A stretch of DNA of 56,278 bases from Synergistaceae bacterium (GCA_017443985.1 JAFSXR010000065.1:1-56278), one strand, 5' to 3'. Shown: positions 7,796 through 16,571, numbered from the stretch's first letter. The notes: generated from the sequence alone by a model not told the origin. Translations and numbers: made by a program.

Positions 7796-10700
7796 TCACT
7801 CTGAATCTTTCACCGCGACCACCGGCGCGTAAACATCTCCGCTGTTAAGCCACACCGAAATTAAAATCTTATGACCCTCAGGCACTGCCGTTATCTCGCT
7901 GCCGTCAGCGTCGTAAAATTCTACAATGTCATCGTCGTCAGTTTTCTCGCGGTTCTGCGGAAACGCAAACCACAATAATTTTTTCCCGGCCTCTATCTCC
8001 GGCGCAATATCGACCTCAATATCGTACATGTTGCTTTCAGAGACAGTCAGCTCCGGCAAAACCGCCGCTATAGTGCAGCCGTCAAGCGCGTCAGCGTCAA
8101 TGGCCCTTATCGATGAAATTTCACGCTCCGAGCCAAAATTTATAGCAGGAACATTCGCTAAAATTTCTTCATTTACATCATCAGCTTTAATTTCTTTTTC
8201 AGTCGCGCTGATTTCTTCGGGCGTTTCGCTCACGGCCTTCACAGCTGTGTCGCCCGTCCCGTCATTCGTAACGTTGAGAGTAATTTTTTTCGTGGCTTTC
8301 CCGTCCGCATTGGCCGCAGTAACTTTTATGTTATATTTCCCGGTTTTTGACGGCACCGTCCCCGAAATTGTCGCGCTGTCGTCATCGTCCTGAGTTATAT
8401 AAAGCCCTCCGACGGTGTTCATGCTGAAAGTAATTTGTTTCGAGCCCGTAACGTTCACGGAGAGGCTCAAAGTTTCGCCGGCTGACTTCGTAATAACTTC
8501 ACTCGCTGAAGCAAAATTCGGCTTAGTTCCCGAAGCAGTGAGGCTGACTTTTTTCGATGCAGTCGTGGAGGTTACGGTGTTGGACGCGCTCAAATATATC
8601 GGCAGTGATTTAATTGACTGCGTGGGCGTGCCGGTAATCGCTGCCGTTCCTGTTGAGGGATCGGAAGTAAACGTCAGGCCCAAGTCGTCAAGGTCATCAA
8701 TCCCAAATTTATTTTTATCAGAGTCGCTTATCGTGTATGTTATGTAGATGGGCAATGTCCCCGTCGCTGAAATTGACGCGCTGTACGCACTGCCGACTTT
8801 AGCTTTTGGCAGGGAAGCTTTTAATTTTGGAGCAACTCCCTTGACAGTAAACTCAACAGTCTTTTCATCGCTGCCGACGCTGTTTGAGGCCGTTATGCCG
8901 AGCTCGTAAGTCCCTGCTTCGGTCGGAGTGCCCGTGATTGTAGCCTGCAGTCCGTTCTTCGCGAACGTTACCGTCAAAGTGTCGGGAAGGTTTGAAATAT
9001 CCCACGTGATAGGCCCCGTCCCTTTAGCAGTGAGTCTCGCAGTATATTTTTTGCCCGTCGTAGCGGCTGAAAAATTCGCTTTCGTTATCGTAGGCACCTC
9101 GTAAACAGTAAAAGGAACTTTCAGCGAAGTTTTACCGCCGTTGTTGGAGGCTTTAATGGTCATGTTAAAATTCCCGGCCTTCGTCGGAGTTCCTGAAAGA
9201 AGCCCGGCACTGCTCAATGTCATTCCTCTTGGAAGCCCTGAGGCCGACCAGACCACCGAATCGCTTTCAGTTGAAGATGAAAATTGATAGCCTTCATAAC
9301 TTTCACCGACGACGGCGACAGGCATATCGGACGGCGAAGCAATAACCGGAGCTATTGCCCTGATAGTTATTTTAACGTCCCTTGTTACGGTCGTTCTGTT
9401 CAGCTGCGTATAAATATTTTCTGCCGTAACCTTCATCGTAAAAGTTCCTGACGATTCCGGAGTGCCGCTCAATTCGCCTGTCGACGAGTCAAAAGTCAGA
9501 CCGTCCGGCGGATTTTCCATAGCGAACGTTACGGGCTCGGTGCCTGAGAAAGAAATTCTCGCCGAGTAAGCCCGGCCAACTGTCCCCTCAGAAAATTTTG
9601 AAGTATTTATTTTCGGCTTCACGGGCTTGGAATTTATGATTATATTTACTTTTGATGAAACGCTGCCGTAAGTCGTCGTTGCAGTGAAAGTTACGGTGTA
9701 GGTCCCGGCCTTTGAGGGCTTGCCCGAAATAACTCCGCTCGATGAATTTAGAGAGAGACCCTTCGGCAGACTTCCTGATGTAATGCTCCATGTTGCGCTC
9801 ATGCTCGAAGAAAGCTCAAGAGTTCCGCTGAACGTGTAGCCGATGTAGCCTTTTAATTCTGTCGTCTTGATTGTCGGCATTGCGATAACGTTCATTGTAT
9901 AGTTTTTTGTGTCTGACTTAGTTTCGCCGTTAATGGTATTCGTAACCGTTATGCTGAAGCTCACGGAGTTTTGTACAGTCGTCGGAGTGCCGGATATAAC
10001 GCCCGTCTCTGTATCAAATTCAAGGCCCGCCGGAAGAGTTCCGGTTATTGACCACGTAATGGGCCGCGTGCCTTTAGCTGTGAGCTTGTAATAATATTCA
10101 GCACCGCGAACAGCATCGGGCGGATAACTGCTCGTAATTTCCGCAGGCACTCCTGCTGCGCTGTCTTTAAGCGTGAAGGCTTTGATGCAGGAGTTTCGAT
10201 CTGTCGCGGCTGTCCAGTATGTGCTGTTATATGAATAAAAACTTCCCTTCTCTGCCTTAAAATTCTGCGACATGTTGTCGTTCTTGGCCTCGAAAGGTAT
10301 TTGATTTCCGCTCATTCTTACGACGACTGAAAAATATTCGCCGTTCGTGAGTGCGACGGGGCTGTCAAGAGTTACTGTGTGATAGCCGGCAAAAGGAATT
10401 GTCCCGGACTGTGTCGAAACTGCCGAGCCGTTCACCGGGCTTGACGATGGCATTGACGACATGCCCGTATAAATCTTTATTTCATAGTCGATATTATTAT
10501 CGGGCGTGTAAAAACCGACTTCGGTTAAATATTCGCCGTCGCGTTCGGACTTAAAAACGTTCGCTGAATAAACGCTGCTGACGTTTGAGTAGCTCATCGT
10601 GGTTGTCCAGCCGAGAGCGTCATAATAATATGCCTTCATGTCATCGTTAGCTGCCTCGACAATGTACGCGGAGCCCTCGTCTAAATACTGCTCGTATGAC

Positions 10701-11617
10701 ATCCAGAAGCAGCCGTTGTCCCCGACATTTTGAGAACCGTTCCACCACGTGTCGCCCCATGAATTTTTTATGAGCCATGCTCCGTCTATTGAGGGCTGTG
10801 TTTTGAAATTCGTCTTTGAATAATTATCGTCCCAGCCGATTATCTGCACAGCGTGAGTCAGGCTTGTGCCGCTCGTAAAGAATGACGTGCTGCCGTCCGA
10901 AGCTTTGTAATATTCATATTGATTATTGTTGTAGTTCGCGACGACTGCGCCGCTTGCCATTATTCTGCTTTTAATTATATTTCTTGCTTCTTCGCTGGCG
11001 TTTACGTTGCTTTGAGAGAAAGAAATATAATAAACATCGCGGAGCCTCAAAGCTCTCGAGTAAGAGCCGGGAGTTGTCGCTGAAGGGGCTGTGCCGAAGG
11101 GCACGTCGCTTTCAAGGACAGGGCCGTCGAGTCTTCCGTAAAGAGCCGCAGGATAAAACGAGTTGCCGCCTTGAGACTTAATAGTATCAAAATTCGAGCT
11201 TGAAAAATTTTTGAACGCTTTGGACTTGTCGGCGTTCTTGAAAGTAAACCAGGCCAAGTGCATTACTGACAAGTCTAACTCTTCGCCGCCCTTCATTAAA
11301 TAATTTGACTCCATTGCTCCGATAGCAGAGAACGCCCAGCACCAGTTATATTGTCCCTGATCTTTAACGCTCGTTACGTAGCTTTTCCCGTTGACGCTCC
11401 GAAGATCATAAGCTGAAGGCAGGGTGTCCGCTCCGACTTCGGCCTTTAATAAATTTTTTCCTGTTTCTGTTTTTTCCTTCGGGGGATTGTCGGCTAAATA
11501 TGACAAGTCGACGGGGAAGCGGACAACGCCGTTCATCTCACCGAACGCCGCCGGCGGAAAAATCAAAGCAGACACCAGCGCGGTTATAATTAAAACGCGC
11601 CAGATTTTTTTTAGCAT
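7796..11617 (-). CDS. Secreted papain-family (C1A) cysteine protease with lectin-like domain and about seven Ig-like repeats
   Basis: A 1273-residue exported protein. Residues 1-26 form a signal peptide (KKIWRVLIITALVSALIFPP). The C1A peptidase domain spans roughly 66-300 with a complete active site: Cys93 in QGQYNWCWAFSA, His255 in SLTHAVQIIGWDD and Asn285 in LIKNSWGDTWW. About 310-475 resembles the lectin-like domain that often follows such bacterial peptidases. About 475-1105 holds seven putative Ig modules of about 80-90 residues with the He_PIG signature (LPxGLxxxxxxGxxSGTP). The last 170 residues are an acidic domain I do not recognise. I see no C-terminal sorting motif or membrane anchor. 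The start has AAAGGAG upstream. Likely a cell-surface or released protease that cuts host or dietary protein; target unknown. Mature peptidase activity is inference from the intact triad. Confidence 0.9.
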   Translation of the reverse strand: MLKKIWRVLIITALVSALIFPPAAFGEMNGVVRFPVDLSYLADNPPKEKTETGKNLLKAEVGADTLPSAYDLRSVNGKSYVTSVKDQGQYNWCWAFSAIGAMESNYLMKGGEELDLSVMHLAWFTFKNADKSKAFKNFSSSNFDTIKSQGGNSFYPAALYGRLDGPVLESDVPFGTAPSATTPGSYSRALRLRDVYYISFSQSNVNASEEARNIIKSRIMASGAVVANYNNNQYEYYKASDGSTSFFTSGTSLTHAVQIIGWDDNYSKTNFKTQPSIDGAWLIKNSWGDTWWNGSQNVGDNGCFWMSYEQYLDEGSAYIVEAANDDMKAYYYDALGWTTTMSYSNVSSVYSANVFKSERDGEYLTEVGFYTPDNNIDYEIKIYTGMSSMPSSSPVNGSAVSTQSGTIPFAGYHTVTLDSPVALTNGEYFSVVVRMSGNQIPFEAKNDNMSQNFKAEKGSFYSYNSTYWTAATDRNSCIKAFTLKDSAAGVPAEITSSYPPDAVRGAEYYYKLTAKGTRPITWSITGTLPAGLEFDTETGVISGTPTTVQNSVSFSITVTNTINGETKSDTKNYTMNVIAMPTIKTTELKGYIGYTFSGTLELSSSMSATWSITSGSLPKGLSLNSSSGVISGKPSKAGTYTVTFTATTTYGSVSSKVNIIINSKPVKPKINTSKFSEGTVGRAYSARISFSGTEPVTFAMENPPDGLTFDSSTGELSGTPESSGTFTMKVTAENIYTQLNRTTVTRDVKITIRAIAPVIASPSDMPVAVVGESYEGYQFSSSTESDSVVWSASGLPRGMTLSSAGLLSGTPTKAGNFNMTIKASNNGGKTSLKVPFTVYEVPTITKANFSAATTGKKYTARLTAKGTGPITWDISNLPDTLTVTFAKNGLQATITGTPTEAGTYELGITASNSVGSDEKTVEFTVKGVAPKLKASLPKAKVGSAYSASISATGTLPIYITYTISDSDKNKFGIDDLDDLGLTFTSDPSTGTAAITGTPTQSIKSLPIYLSASNTVTSTTASKKVSLTASGTKPNFASASEVITKSAGETLSLSVNVTGSKQITFSMNTVGGLYITQDDDDSATISGTVPSKTGKYNIKVTAANADGKATKKITLNVTNDGTGDTAVKAVSETPEEISATEKEIKADDVNEEILANVPAINFGSEREISSIRAIDADALDGCTIAAVLPELTVSESNMYDIEVDIAPEIEAGKKLLWFAFPQNREKTDDDDIVEFYDADGSEITAVPEGHKILISVWLNSGDVYAPVVAVKDSE

Positions 11618-11723
11618 GGTAAAATCTCCTTTCGAGTTTGATTTTTAGCCTTATTAATTAAATTTCGGTGCTTAGTTTTATATATTTTATAATTTTATTA
11701 TAGTTATTGCGGAGGAAAAAATT

Positions 11724-11924
11724 TTGAGATTATTTATAACGACTCTTTCATTGCTCTGCGTGATAGCGTTCGGCTACGCGCTTGCAGGCTACGGAAGTTC
11801 TTTAATGGGCGGAGCGATTAATACGGACTACGTAATAAAAGGACTTGGAGCCGGAGCTGTCTGCGGCGGCCTTGCTATGATTTTATGGTACAGACACAGA
11901 AAAGATTTCTTTGACGAGGATTAA
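11724..11924 (+). CDS. Small two-helix membrane protein, unknown
   Basis: 66 residues starting at a TTG with GGAGGA 7 bases upstream. Two hydrophobic helices (about 3-25 and 35-55) are separated by a glycine-rich turn and followed by a charged tail YRHRKDFFDED. I do not recognise a family. It precedes the next gene by 21 bases. Coding status is supported by the ribosome-binding site and the membrane-protein composition. Confidence 0.55.
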   Translation: MRLFITTLSLLCVIAFGYALAGYGSSLMGGAINTDYVIKGLGAGAVCGGLAMILWYRHRKDFFDED

Positions 11925-11945
11925 TACTTCGCGTATATTAAAGTC

Positions 11946-12419
11946 ATGGATAAACTGCAATTTACAACCGAAAAAGAAATTTGGAATTTTATCGAGGAGT
12001 GCTTGGAACACTACCCGGCAAATTTGGGCCGACTCGACACAATGAAAAAAGAATTGCAAATTCTCCGCATGCGCGGCGACGTTCAAGCACAGAACTATGT
12101 CAGAATTTATAATAATGACAGCAAAACGCGCCACTCTGATCCCGTTCCGACGTATGTGGAATCTATTCAGCGCATTGAAAAAGAAATCGAAAGGCTGACT
12201 CAAATAACAGACCCGATTACGAAAATGATTGAAGATTTGAGGAATCCTTATTCTCCTGACTCATCATTAAATTCAGATTTTTTGGAGATTATGGGGCTGG
12301 GTTATTTCGGCCGAAATAATGTTGCAAATATTCTTGACGCTACGGGCCTGAGCCGTGCCGCATACTTCCGCAAAAAAAAGCAGCTTGCGGAACTTGCCCG
12401 AAGCTACTTTGGAATTTAA
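11946..12419 (+). CDS. Putative phage-type transcriptional regulator (ArpU/DUF1492-like), helix-turn-helix at C-terminus
   Basis: 157 residues, cytosolic. An N-terminal helical region (1-65), a charged coiled stretch near residues 68-90 (ESIQRIEKEIERL) and a C-terminal helix-turn-helix (about 122-155, NVANILDATGLSRAAYFRKKKQL) give the layout of ArpU/sigma-like late regulators of phages and related orphan genes. No good ribosome-binding site precedes the ATG; the nearest GAGGA lies within the previous gene. No phage genes flank it, so it may be a domesticated remnant. Function is not established. Confidence 0.55.
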   Translation: MDKLQFTTEKEIWNFIEECLEHYPANLGRLDTMKKELQILRMRGDVQAQNYVRIYNNDSKTRHSDPVPTYVESIQRIEKEIERLTQITDPITKMIEDLRNPYSPDSSLNSDFLEIMGLGYFGRNNVANILDATGLSRAAYFRKKKQLAELARSYFGI

Positions 12420-12452
12420 TTTAACTGGGAGTTAGAAATTTTTTCGTGAAAT

Positions 12453-13892
12453 TTACTTTTCTGCTAATTTCATAATCTCGTCATAAACGAACTGAACTTT
12501 TGTTCCGATTACAATCTGAATATTATTTTTTGAAGGCTTCACAACTCCGCGTACACCGGCGGAATTAATTTTTTTGTCATCAACGCGTGCGCCGTCGTCA
12601 ACAGTTGCTCTTATTCTTGTTGCGCAGTAGCTGAAGTCTTTGATGTTATCGAAGCCTCCGAGCCCTTCAAGAATCATTTTTGCCATGTCCGTGTAATTAT
12701 TGCTCGTAACTATTACAGCCTTCTTGGCCTTAGTTTCTGCATCTTCGCGTCCCGGCGTCTTTAAGTCGAAAGTTTTTATAGCCCACGTGAAAACGAAATA
12801 ATATATCACTGCAAAGACAAGCCCTATCGGAATTATTAACAGCGGATTGACAGCCATCGGGGCTTTGAAGCTCAGGATATAGTCAACAAGACCGGCACTG
12901 AAATTAAATCCGCAGCGCACAGGAAGATATGCGCAGACCGCCGCAGAAATTCCCGTTAAGACCGCGTGAATTAAATACAGTCCCGGCGCAAGGAACATGA
13001 ACGAAAATTCTATGGGCTCCGTTATTCCAGTGAAGAACGAGGCAAGCGCACCGGCTAATAATAAACTCGCGGCCATGTTCTTTCTCTCGGAGTTGGCTGC
13101 CCTGTACATCGCGTAAGCTCCGGCGACAAGGCCGAACATCATAACCGGGAAAAATCCCGTCATATACATTCCTGTAACTCCTAAAGTCCCGGTGCCTGCC
13201 CAGAAATTTCCTAAGTCATTAATTCCTGCCGTGTCGAACCAGAAAACCGCGTTCAATGCGTGATGAAGTCCGAGAGGTATTAATGCCCTGTTCAACATTC
13301 CGTAAATTCCTGCGCCTATCGGGCCAAGACTTAAAGTATAAATTCCGAAGTTCACGAGCGCACCGTAAAGCATGGGCCAGACGTAATATAAAATTATGGA
13401 CGCGATTATCGACACCGCTCCTGTAACGATTGCAACAAACCTCTTGCCGCTGAAAAACGCTAGGCTCTCAGGAAGCTCCGTATGCTTAAATTTATTAAAA
13501 CACTCCGCGCCGATGATACCAGCTAAAATTCCGATGAAGGCGTTTTGAATTTTCCCGAACGCCGCAGGAACTTGAGCAGCTTCAACTTTTGTATACATGG
13601 CTATTGCATTAGTGGATAACAGCGTCGTAATCATCAGCCAAGAGACAAGACCTGAAAGAGCCGACGTTCCGTCCTGCTCGTCCGCCATTCCGATTGATAC
13701 GCCGAGTGCAAAAAGCAGGGGGATTTGATCAATTATTGCTGAAGCCGCCTTAATGCAAAATGCCGCGATGATACTGTTGCTTCCCCAGCCTACGGGGTCA
13801 ATCCAGTAGCCTATGCCGTATAAAATTCCGGCAACAGGAAGACACGCCACAGGAAGCATCAAAGATCGCCCAATCTTTTGAAGATACTTCAT
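12453..13892 (-). CDS. PTS sugar transporter subunit EIICB (glucose/N-acetylglucosamine type)
   Basis: 479 residues. The N-terminal EIIC membrane domain (about 1-375) shows the glucose-superfamily signature GITEPIEFSFMFLAPGLYLIH. The C-terminal EIIB domain (about 395-479) carries the phosphorylated cysteine, Cys423, in FSYCATRIRAT. There is no EIIA domain, so a separate EIIA and HPr/EI must be encoded elsewhere. Sequence features fit NagE/PtsG; the sugar cannot be decided. AAGGAGG lies about 15 bases upstream of the ATG, further than usual. It is divergent from rpmH. Confidence 0.9.
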   Translation of the reverse strand: MKYLQKIGRSLMLPVACLPVAGILYGIGYWIDPVGWGSNSIIAAFCIKAASAIIDQIPLLFALGVSIGMADEQDGTSALSGLVSWLMITTLLSTNAIAMYTKVEAAQVPAAFGKIQNAFIGILAGIIGAECFNKFKHTELPESLAFFSGKRFVAIVTGAVSIIASIILYYVWPMLYGALVNFGIYTLSLGPIGAGIYGMLNRALIPLGLHHALNAVFWFDTAGINDLGNFWAGTGTLGVTGMYMTGFFPVMMFGLVAGAYAMYRAANSERKNMAASLLLAGALASFFTGITEPIEFSFMFLAPGLYLIHAVLTGISAAVCAYLPVRCGFNFSAGLVDYILSFKAPMAVNPLLIIPIGLVFAVIYYFVFTWAIKTFDLKTPGREDAETKAKKAVIVTSNNYTDMAKMILEGLGGFDNIKDFSYCATRIRATVDDGARVDDKKINSAGVRGVVKPSKNNIQIVIGTKVQFVYDEIMKLAEK

Positions 13893-13974
13893 GATAATAA
13901 ATTTTTTCCTCCTTAAAAATTTTTTTTCACGTGGATATTATATTACCTTCAAAAAATTTTGTTTTTTTTAATTG

Positions 13975-13983
13975 TGTTATAAT
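13975..13983 (+). promoter_or_regulatory. Extended -10 promoter for rpmH-rnpA
   Basis: TGTTATAAT (extended -10) stands 46 bases before the rpmH start. The upstream spacer is T-rich without a clear -35. Confidence 0.55.
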
Positions 13984-14029
13984 TTCTCGCGTCATTTATT
14001 AATTTTAGAGAGGAGCATCTTCACACAAA

Positions 14030-14170
14030 ATGAAAAAGGGAACTTATCAGCCCCATGTAATACCCAGAAGACGCAAAATAGGATTCTTAGCTCGTTCGGC
14101 CTCGCCATCGGGGCGCACAATTCTTCGCAACAGAAGACGCAAGGGACGCAAGTGTTTGACCCGTGTCTGA
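14030..14170 (+). CDS. rpmH: 50S ribosomal protein L34
   Basis: 46 residues, very basic. It reads MKKGTYQPHVIPRRRKIGFL and then a short linker and the RNRRRKGRKCL tail of L34. The family usually begins with a KRTxQP motif; here it is KKGTYQP. AGAGGAG lies 13 bases upstream. It overlaps rnpA by 8 bases, so the two are coupled. This gene is below the size usually listed by simple open-reading-frame scans. Confidence 0.93.
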   Translation: MKKGTYQPHVIPRRRKIGFLARSASPSGRTILRNRRRKGRKCLTRV

Positions 14171-14504
14171 TATTGTCAGGCTCAAAAAAGGTTGGGAGTT
14201 TGATTTGATATTCCGCACCGGTGTTCGTGTCAACGGGGATCTGGTGCGGTTATTATATTTGAAGAACGAGGAGAAAAACGAAATAAAATTCGGCTGCACA
14301 GTCGGAAAAAAATTGGGCAAAGCTCACGTCCGAAATCGCGGAAAAAGAATTTTGCGTGCGGCCTTCGTCCAGTTTTCAGGGAAATTAATTCCGGGTCTTC
14401 AAATAATTCTTAGCCTGCGAGAAAAAGGGCTTGACGCTAAAACTCAAGACATCACGAGTGAGCTTGAAAGATTATTCAGGCGAAGAAAATTGTTGACAGT
14501 GTAA
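14163..14504 (+). CDS. rnpA: Ribonuclease P protein component
   Basis: 113 residues; the protein cofactor of RNase P, which trims tRNA 5' ends. The central RNP motif [13 protein letters not shown] is clear, preceded by [13 protein letters not shown] (family form: VSKKVGxAV). The GTG start at 14163 lies inside the rpmH end, as in many genomes. The C-terminus is basic (ERLFRRRKL). Confidence 0.92.
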   Translation: MSDIVRLKKGWEFDLIFRTGVRVNGDLVRLLYLKNEEKNEIKFGCTVGKKLGKAHVRNRGKRILRAAFVQFSGKLIPGLQIILSLREKGLDAKTQDITSELERLFRRRKLLTV

Positions 14505-14517
14505 AATTTATTTAATC

Positions 14518-14750
14518 ATGCTTTCCCGTCTCGCTGTAATATTAATTCGTGCGTATCAGCTTTTTATTTCGCCCTATCTGGGTAAGAACTGCCGCTTTTA
14601 TCCTACCTGCTCAAGCTATGCCATTCAGGTTTATAAAGAGTGGGGATTTTGCGCGGCACGTGGCTGACGTTGAAACGGCTGGCGAAGTGCGGAGCATGGA
14701 ACCCCGGAGGATACGACCCTCCGCCGAAAAAATTAAGAGGTGAAAAATAA
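14518..14750 (+). pseudogene. yidD: Membrane protein insertion efficiency factor YidD, single-base frameshift
   Basis: The first 40-odd codons from the ATG at 14518 encode the YidD start: [20 protein letters not shown], with the conserved cysteines. At the run GGGGATTTT (14642-14650) the frame breaks and hits TGA at 14665. In the next frame, from 14646, the rest of YidD is perfectly readable: [14 protein letters not shown], then [12 protein letters not shown], ending TAA at 14748-14750, three bases before yidC. One base missing from the G or T run would restore a normal protein of about 77 residues. Either an assembly/sequencing error or a true inactivation; the intact downstream half favours error or a very recent event. 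Confidence 0.85.
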
Positions 14751-14752
14751 TT

Positions 14753-15583
14753 ATGTGGGAACAGGCAAAATCCTTGCTGCTCGGTCTGCTTCAACTTATT
14801 CACAACACGATAACGGGCATCGGAATAGGCAGCAACTTTGCGTGGGGACTTGCGATAATAATTTTGACTCTGCTCGTCCGCGCCGCAATGCACCCGTTGA
14901 CGCAAAAGCAAATGGTCAGTATGCAGAGAATGCAGAAATTACAGCCCATGCTGAAAGTTTTGCAGGACAAGTACGGCGACGATAAAGACGCTCTCAACCG
15001 TGAAACAATGGCTTTATATAAAGAGCATAAAGTTAATCCGGCAAGCGGCTGTCTTCCGTTGTTGATTCAGCTTCCGATTTTTATTCTGCTCTACGGCGTC
15101 CTTTATGATTTAACTAAAACGGAAGCATTCACTAACGTTACATTCTTGGGCGTGAACTTGGGCGGCAGCGTTTTAACGACCGTCGCGGACGCTCTGAATT
15201 TAGTTGACGAGGCCGGAGTGAGAATACCCGATGAACAGTTAGGCTTTATCATGGTATTTTTCTCGTCGTTCACGAATTTGAGCTTATTATTTTCAAATAT
15301 CGGCATGTGGATTTTTAATTTCATTCTGCTGATTTTAATCGCGTGGCTTACATGGTACCAGCAGCATATTTCAAGCGCAGGCAATCCTCAAATGGCAATG
15401 ATGAGCTGGTTTATGCCGCTGTTCTTAACTTTTATATGCTTCGGACTGCCCGGAGGGGTGCTTTTATACTGGGGCATATCGTCTTTAATGGGAATAGTTC
15501 ATCAAGTCAGAGTCTCACGTAAGACGAGCGAAGAAATGAAGACCAAACCTGTTTTATATCAGGAGAAGCCTAAAAACAAGTAG
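14753..15583 (+). CDS. yidC: Membrane protein insertase YidC
   Basis: 276 residues; inserts and folds inner membrane proteins alone or with SecYEG. It is the short five-helix form, without the large periplasmic P1 domain of proteobacterial YidC. The first helix contains the conserved groove arginine (Arg43 in LLVRAAMHPLT), followed by the cytoplasmic hairpin QMVSMQRMQKLQPMLKVLQ and the helix NPASGCLPLLIQLPIF. The C-terminal tail is short and basic. AGAGGTG precedes the ATG. Its stop codon TAG is the first triplet of a TAGGAG repeat. Confidence 0.95.
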   Translation: MWEQAKSLLLGLLQLIHNTITGIGIGSNFAWGLAIIILTLLVRAAMHPLTQKQMVSMQRMQKLQPMLKVLQDKYGDDKDALNRETMALYKEHKVNPASGCLPLLIQLPIFILLYGVLYDLTKTEAFTNVTFLGVNLGGSVLTTVADALNLVDEAGVRIPDEQLGFIMVFFSSFTNLSLLFSNIGMWIFNFILLILIAWLTWYQQHISSAGNPQMAMMSWFMPLFLTFICFGLPGGVLLYWGISSLMGIVHQVRVSRKTSEEMKTKPVLYQEKPKNK

Positions 15584-15604
15584 GAGTTAGGAGGTAGGAG
15601 GTAG
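15581..15604 (+). repeat. TAGGAG-type short tandem repeat (copy a)
   Basis: Units TAGGAGT, TAGGAGG, TAGGAGG, TAG in a row. The first TAG is the yidC stop codon. Followed by TCTCGCTTTTTACTTG, a stretch similar to that beside copy 49549-49610. Confidence 0.75.
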
Positions 15605-15667
15605 AAAGTTTAATTGACAGTTCTCGCTTTTTACTTGTTAATTTTTTAATACAGAGGTGATAAATAA

Positions 15668-16477
15668 TTGATTCACGAAAGAAAAATCACGGTCGAGGCT
15701 TCAAGCATCGAGGAGGCTCTGAATGACGTTTCAGGCCGCTGGCAAATTCCCGCTGAAAAACTTCACGCTGAAGTACTCGGCGAGGAGCGCAAGGGCTTTT
15801 TAGGGCTTGGCGGAAAGACTTTGAGGGTTGAAATCACTGCCAACCTTGATGAAAATCATGACGCTAAAGGCGATAAAGACACTCGTCAGGAGAATTTGCT
15901 TTTGCGCGGTGCGGATTTTCTCAACACGACATTAAAATTAATGGATTTTAACGCTCAGGCGGTGATTTCCGAAAGCGACAAAAACACTTTAGACATTCAA
16001 GGCGAAGATGCCTCTGATTACGTTGTAGGACGCTACGGCGACGCTCTCAAAGGAATGGAGTATTTAGTTAATCTCGCATTGAGAGACCCTAAATTTGAGC
16101 CTAGAATTAAAATCAACAGCTGCGGCTACCGTGAACGCAGGACGAAAAGTCTCGAAAGGCTTGCTGAAGCTACGGCACGGCAGGCCGTGAAATATTCTCG
16201 TCCTGTCCGGCTTGAGCCTATGGCGAGCTGGGAACGCTGGGTCATTCACACGACACTGAAGGACAGAAACGACATAACGACCGAATCAGTCGGCGAACCG
16301 CCGATGAGAAAAGTTGTCGTTATGCCCAAATATGACCCTGAACGCGATGGAGCGGCAGGCCCCGCCACGATGCGTATACGTGCAAGGCGCGAAAGAATTA
16401 TCGGACCTGTCAGCAGACCTGTCGGCAGACAAGGCAGACCTCCGAGAAGGGGCTCAAGACGTTCAGACAAGCAATAA
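15668..16477 (+). CDS. jag: RNA-binding protein Jag (KhpB/EloR family)
   Basis: 269 residues from a TTG start with AGAGGTGA just upstream. Jag-N domain at about 2-52 (ITVEASSIEEALNDV with GFLGLGGK), a KH-like domain at about 80-150, and an R3H domain at about 155-220 with the core RRTKSLERLAEATARQAV. The tail (about 235-269) is disordered and very basic (RRERIIGPVSRPVGRQGRPP). The usual yidC-jag neighbourhood is conserved. The family binds RNA and influences cell elongation and envelope in other bacteria. An intrinsic terminator follows. Confidence 0.92.
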   Translation: MIHERKITVEASSIEEALNDVSGRWQIPAEKLHAEVLGEERKGFLGLGGKTLRVEITANLDENHDAKGDKDTRQENLLLRGADFLNTTLKLMDFNAQAVISESDKNTLDIQGEDASDYVVGRYGDALKGMEYLVNLALRDPKFEPRIKINSCGYRERRTKSLERLAEATARQAVKYSRPVRLEPMASWERWVIHTTLKDRNDITTESVGEPPMRKVVVMPKYDPERDGAAGPATMRIRARRERIIGPVSRPVGRQGRPPRRGSRRSDKQ

Positions 16478-16485
16478 AAATTAAA

Positions 16486-16516
16486 TGTCCGGGTATAAGG
16501 GCCCGGCATTTTTTTT
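16486..16516 (+). terminator. Intrinsic terminator after jag
   Basis: CCGGG (16489-16493) pairs with CCCGG (16502-16506) around a TATAAGGG loop and is followed by CATTTTTTTT. Confidence 0.7.
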
Positions 16517-16519
16517 CGG

Positions 16520-16528
16520 TGCTACAAT
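16520..16528 (+). promoter_or_regulatory. Extended -10 promoter for rapZ-yvcK
   Basis: TGCTACAAT, an extended -10 with one mismatch, directly follows the jag terminator and lies 44 bases before rapZ. Confidence 0.45.
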
Positions 16529-16543
16529 ATCCCTCAAATCAGA

Positions 16544-16557
16544 TAGGAGTTAGGAGG
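16544..16557 (+). repeat. TAGGAG-type short repeat (copy b) supplying the rapZ ribosome-binding site
   Basis: TAGGAGTTAGGAGG, two units. The AGGAGG is the only Shine-Dalgarno-like sequence before rapZ, 14 bases from its ATG. Confidence 0.65.
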
Positions 16558-16571
16558 CCAAGTAAAAAATT

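Noticed and set aside
8415..8747. Open frames on the plus strand through the protease gene (for example 7926-8393, 8415-8747)
   Set aside because: They are antisense to a long gene with clear domains, have no ribosome-binding site and no recognisable protein features.
8300..10200. CRISPR-like periodic repeats
   Set aside because: The periodicity comes from diverged Ig-like protein repeats of about 80-90 codons, not from identical short DNA repeats.
13893..14029. Replication origin upstream of rpmH
   Set aside because: No DnaA box or AT-rich repeat array beyond one promoter; no dnaA nearby.
14640..14652. Programmed -1 frameshift in yidD
   Set aside because: The site is not an X-XXY-YYZ heptamer in the zero frame and no stem-loop stands out downstream.
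14549..14743. 64-codon open frame over yidD
   Set aside because: It is in a third frame; the yidD reading with one corrected base explains the region far better.
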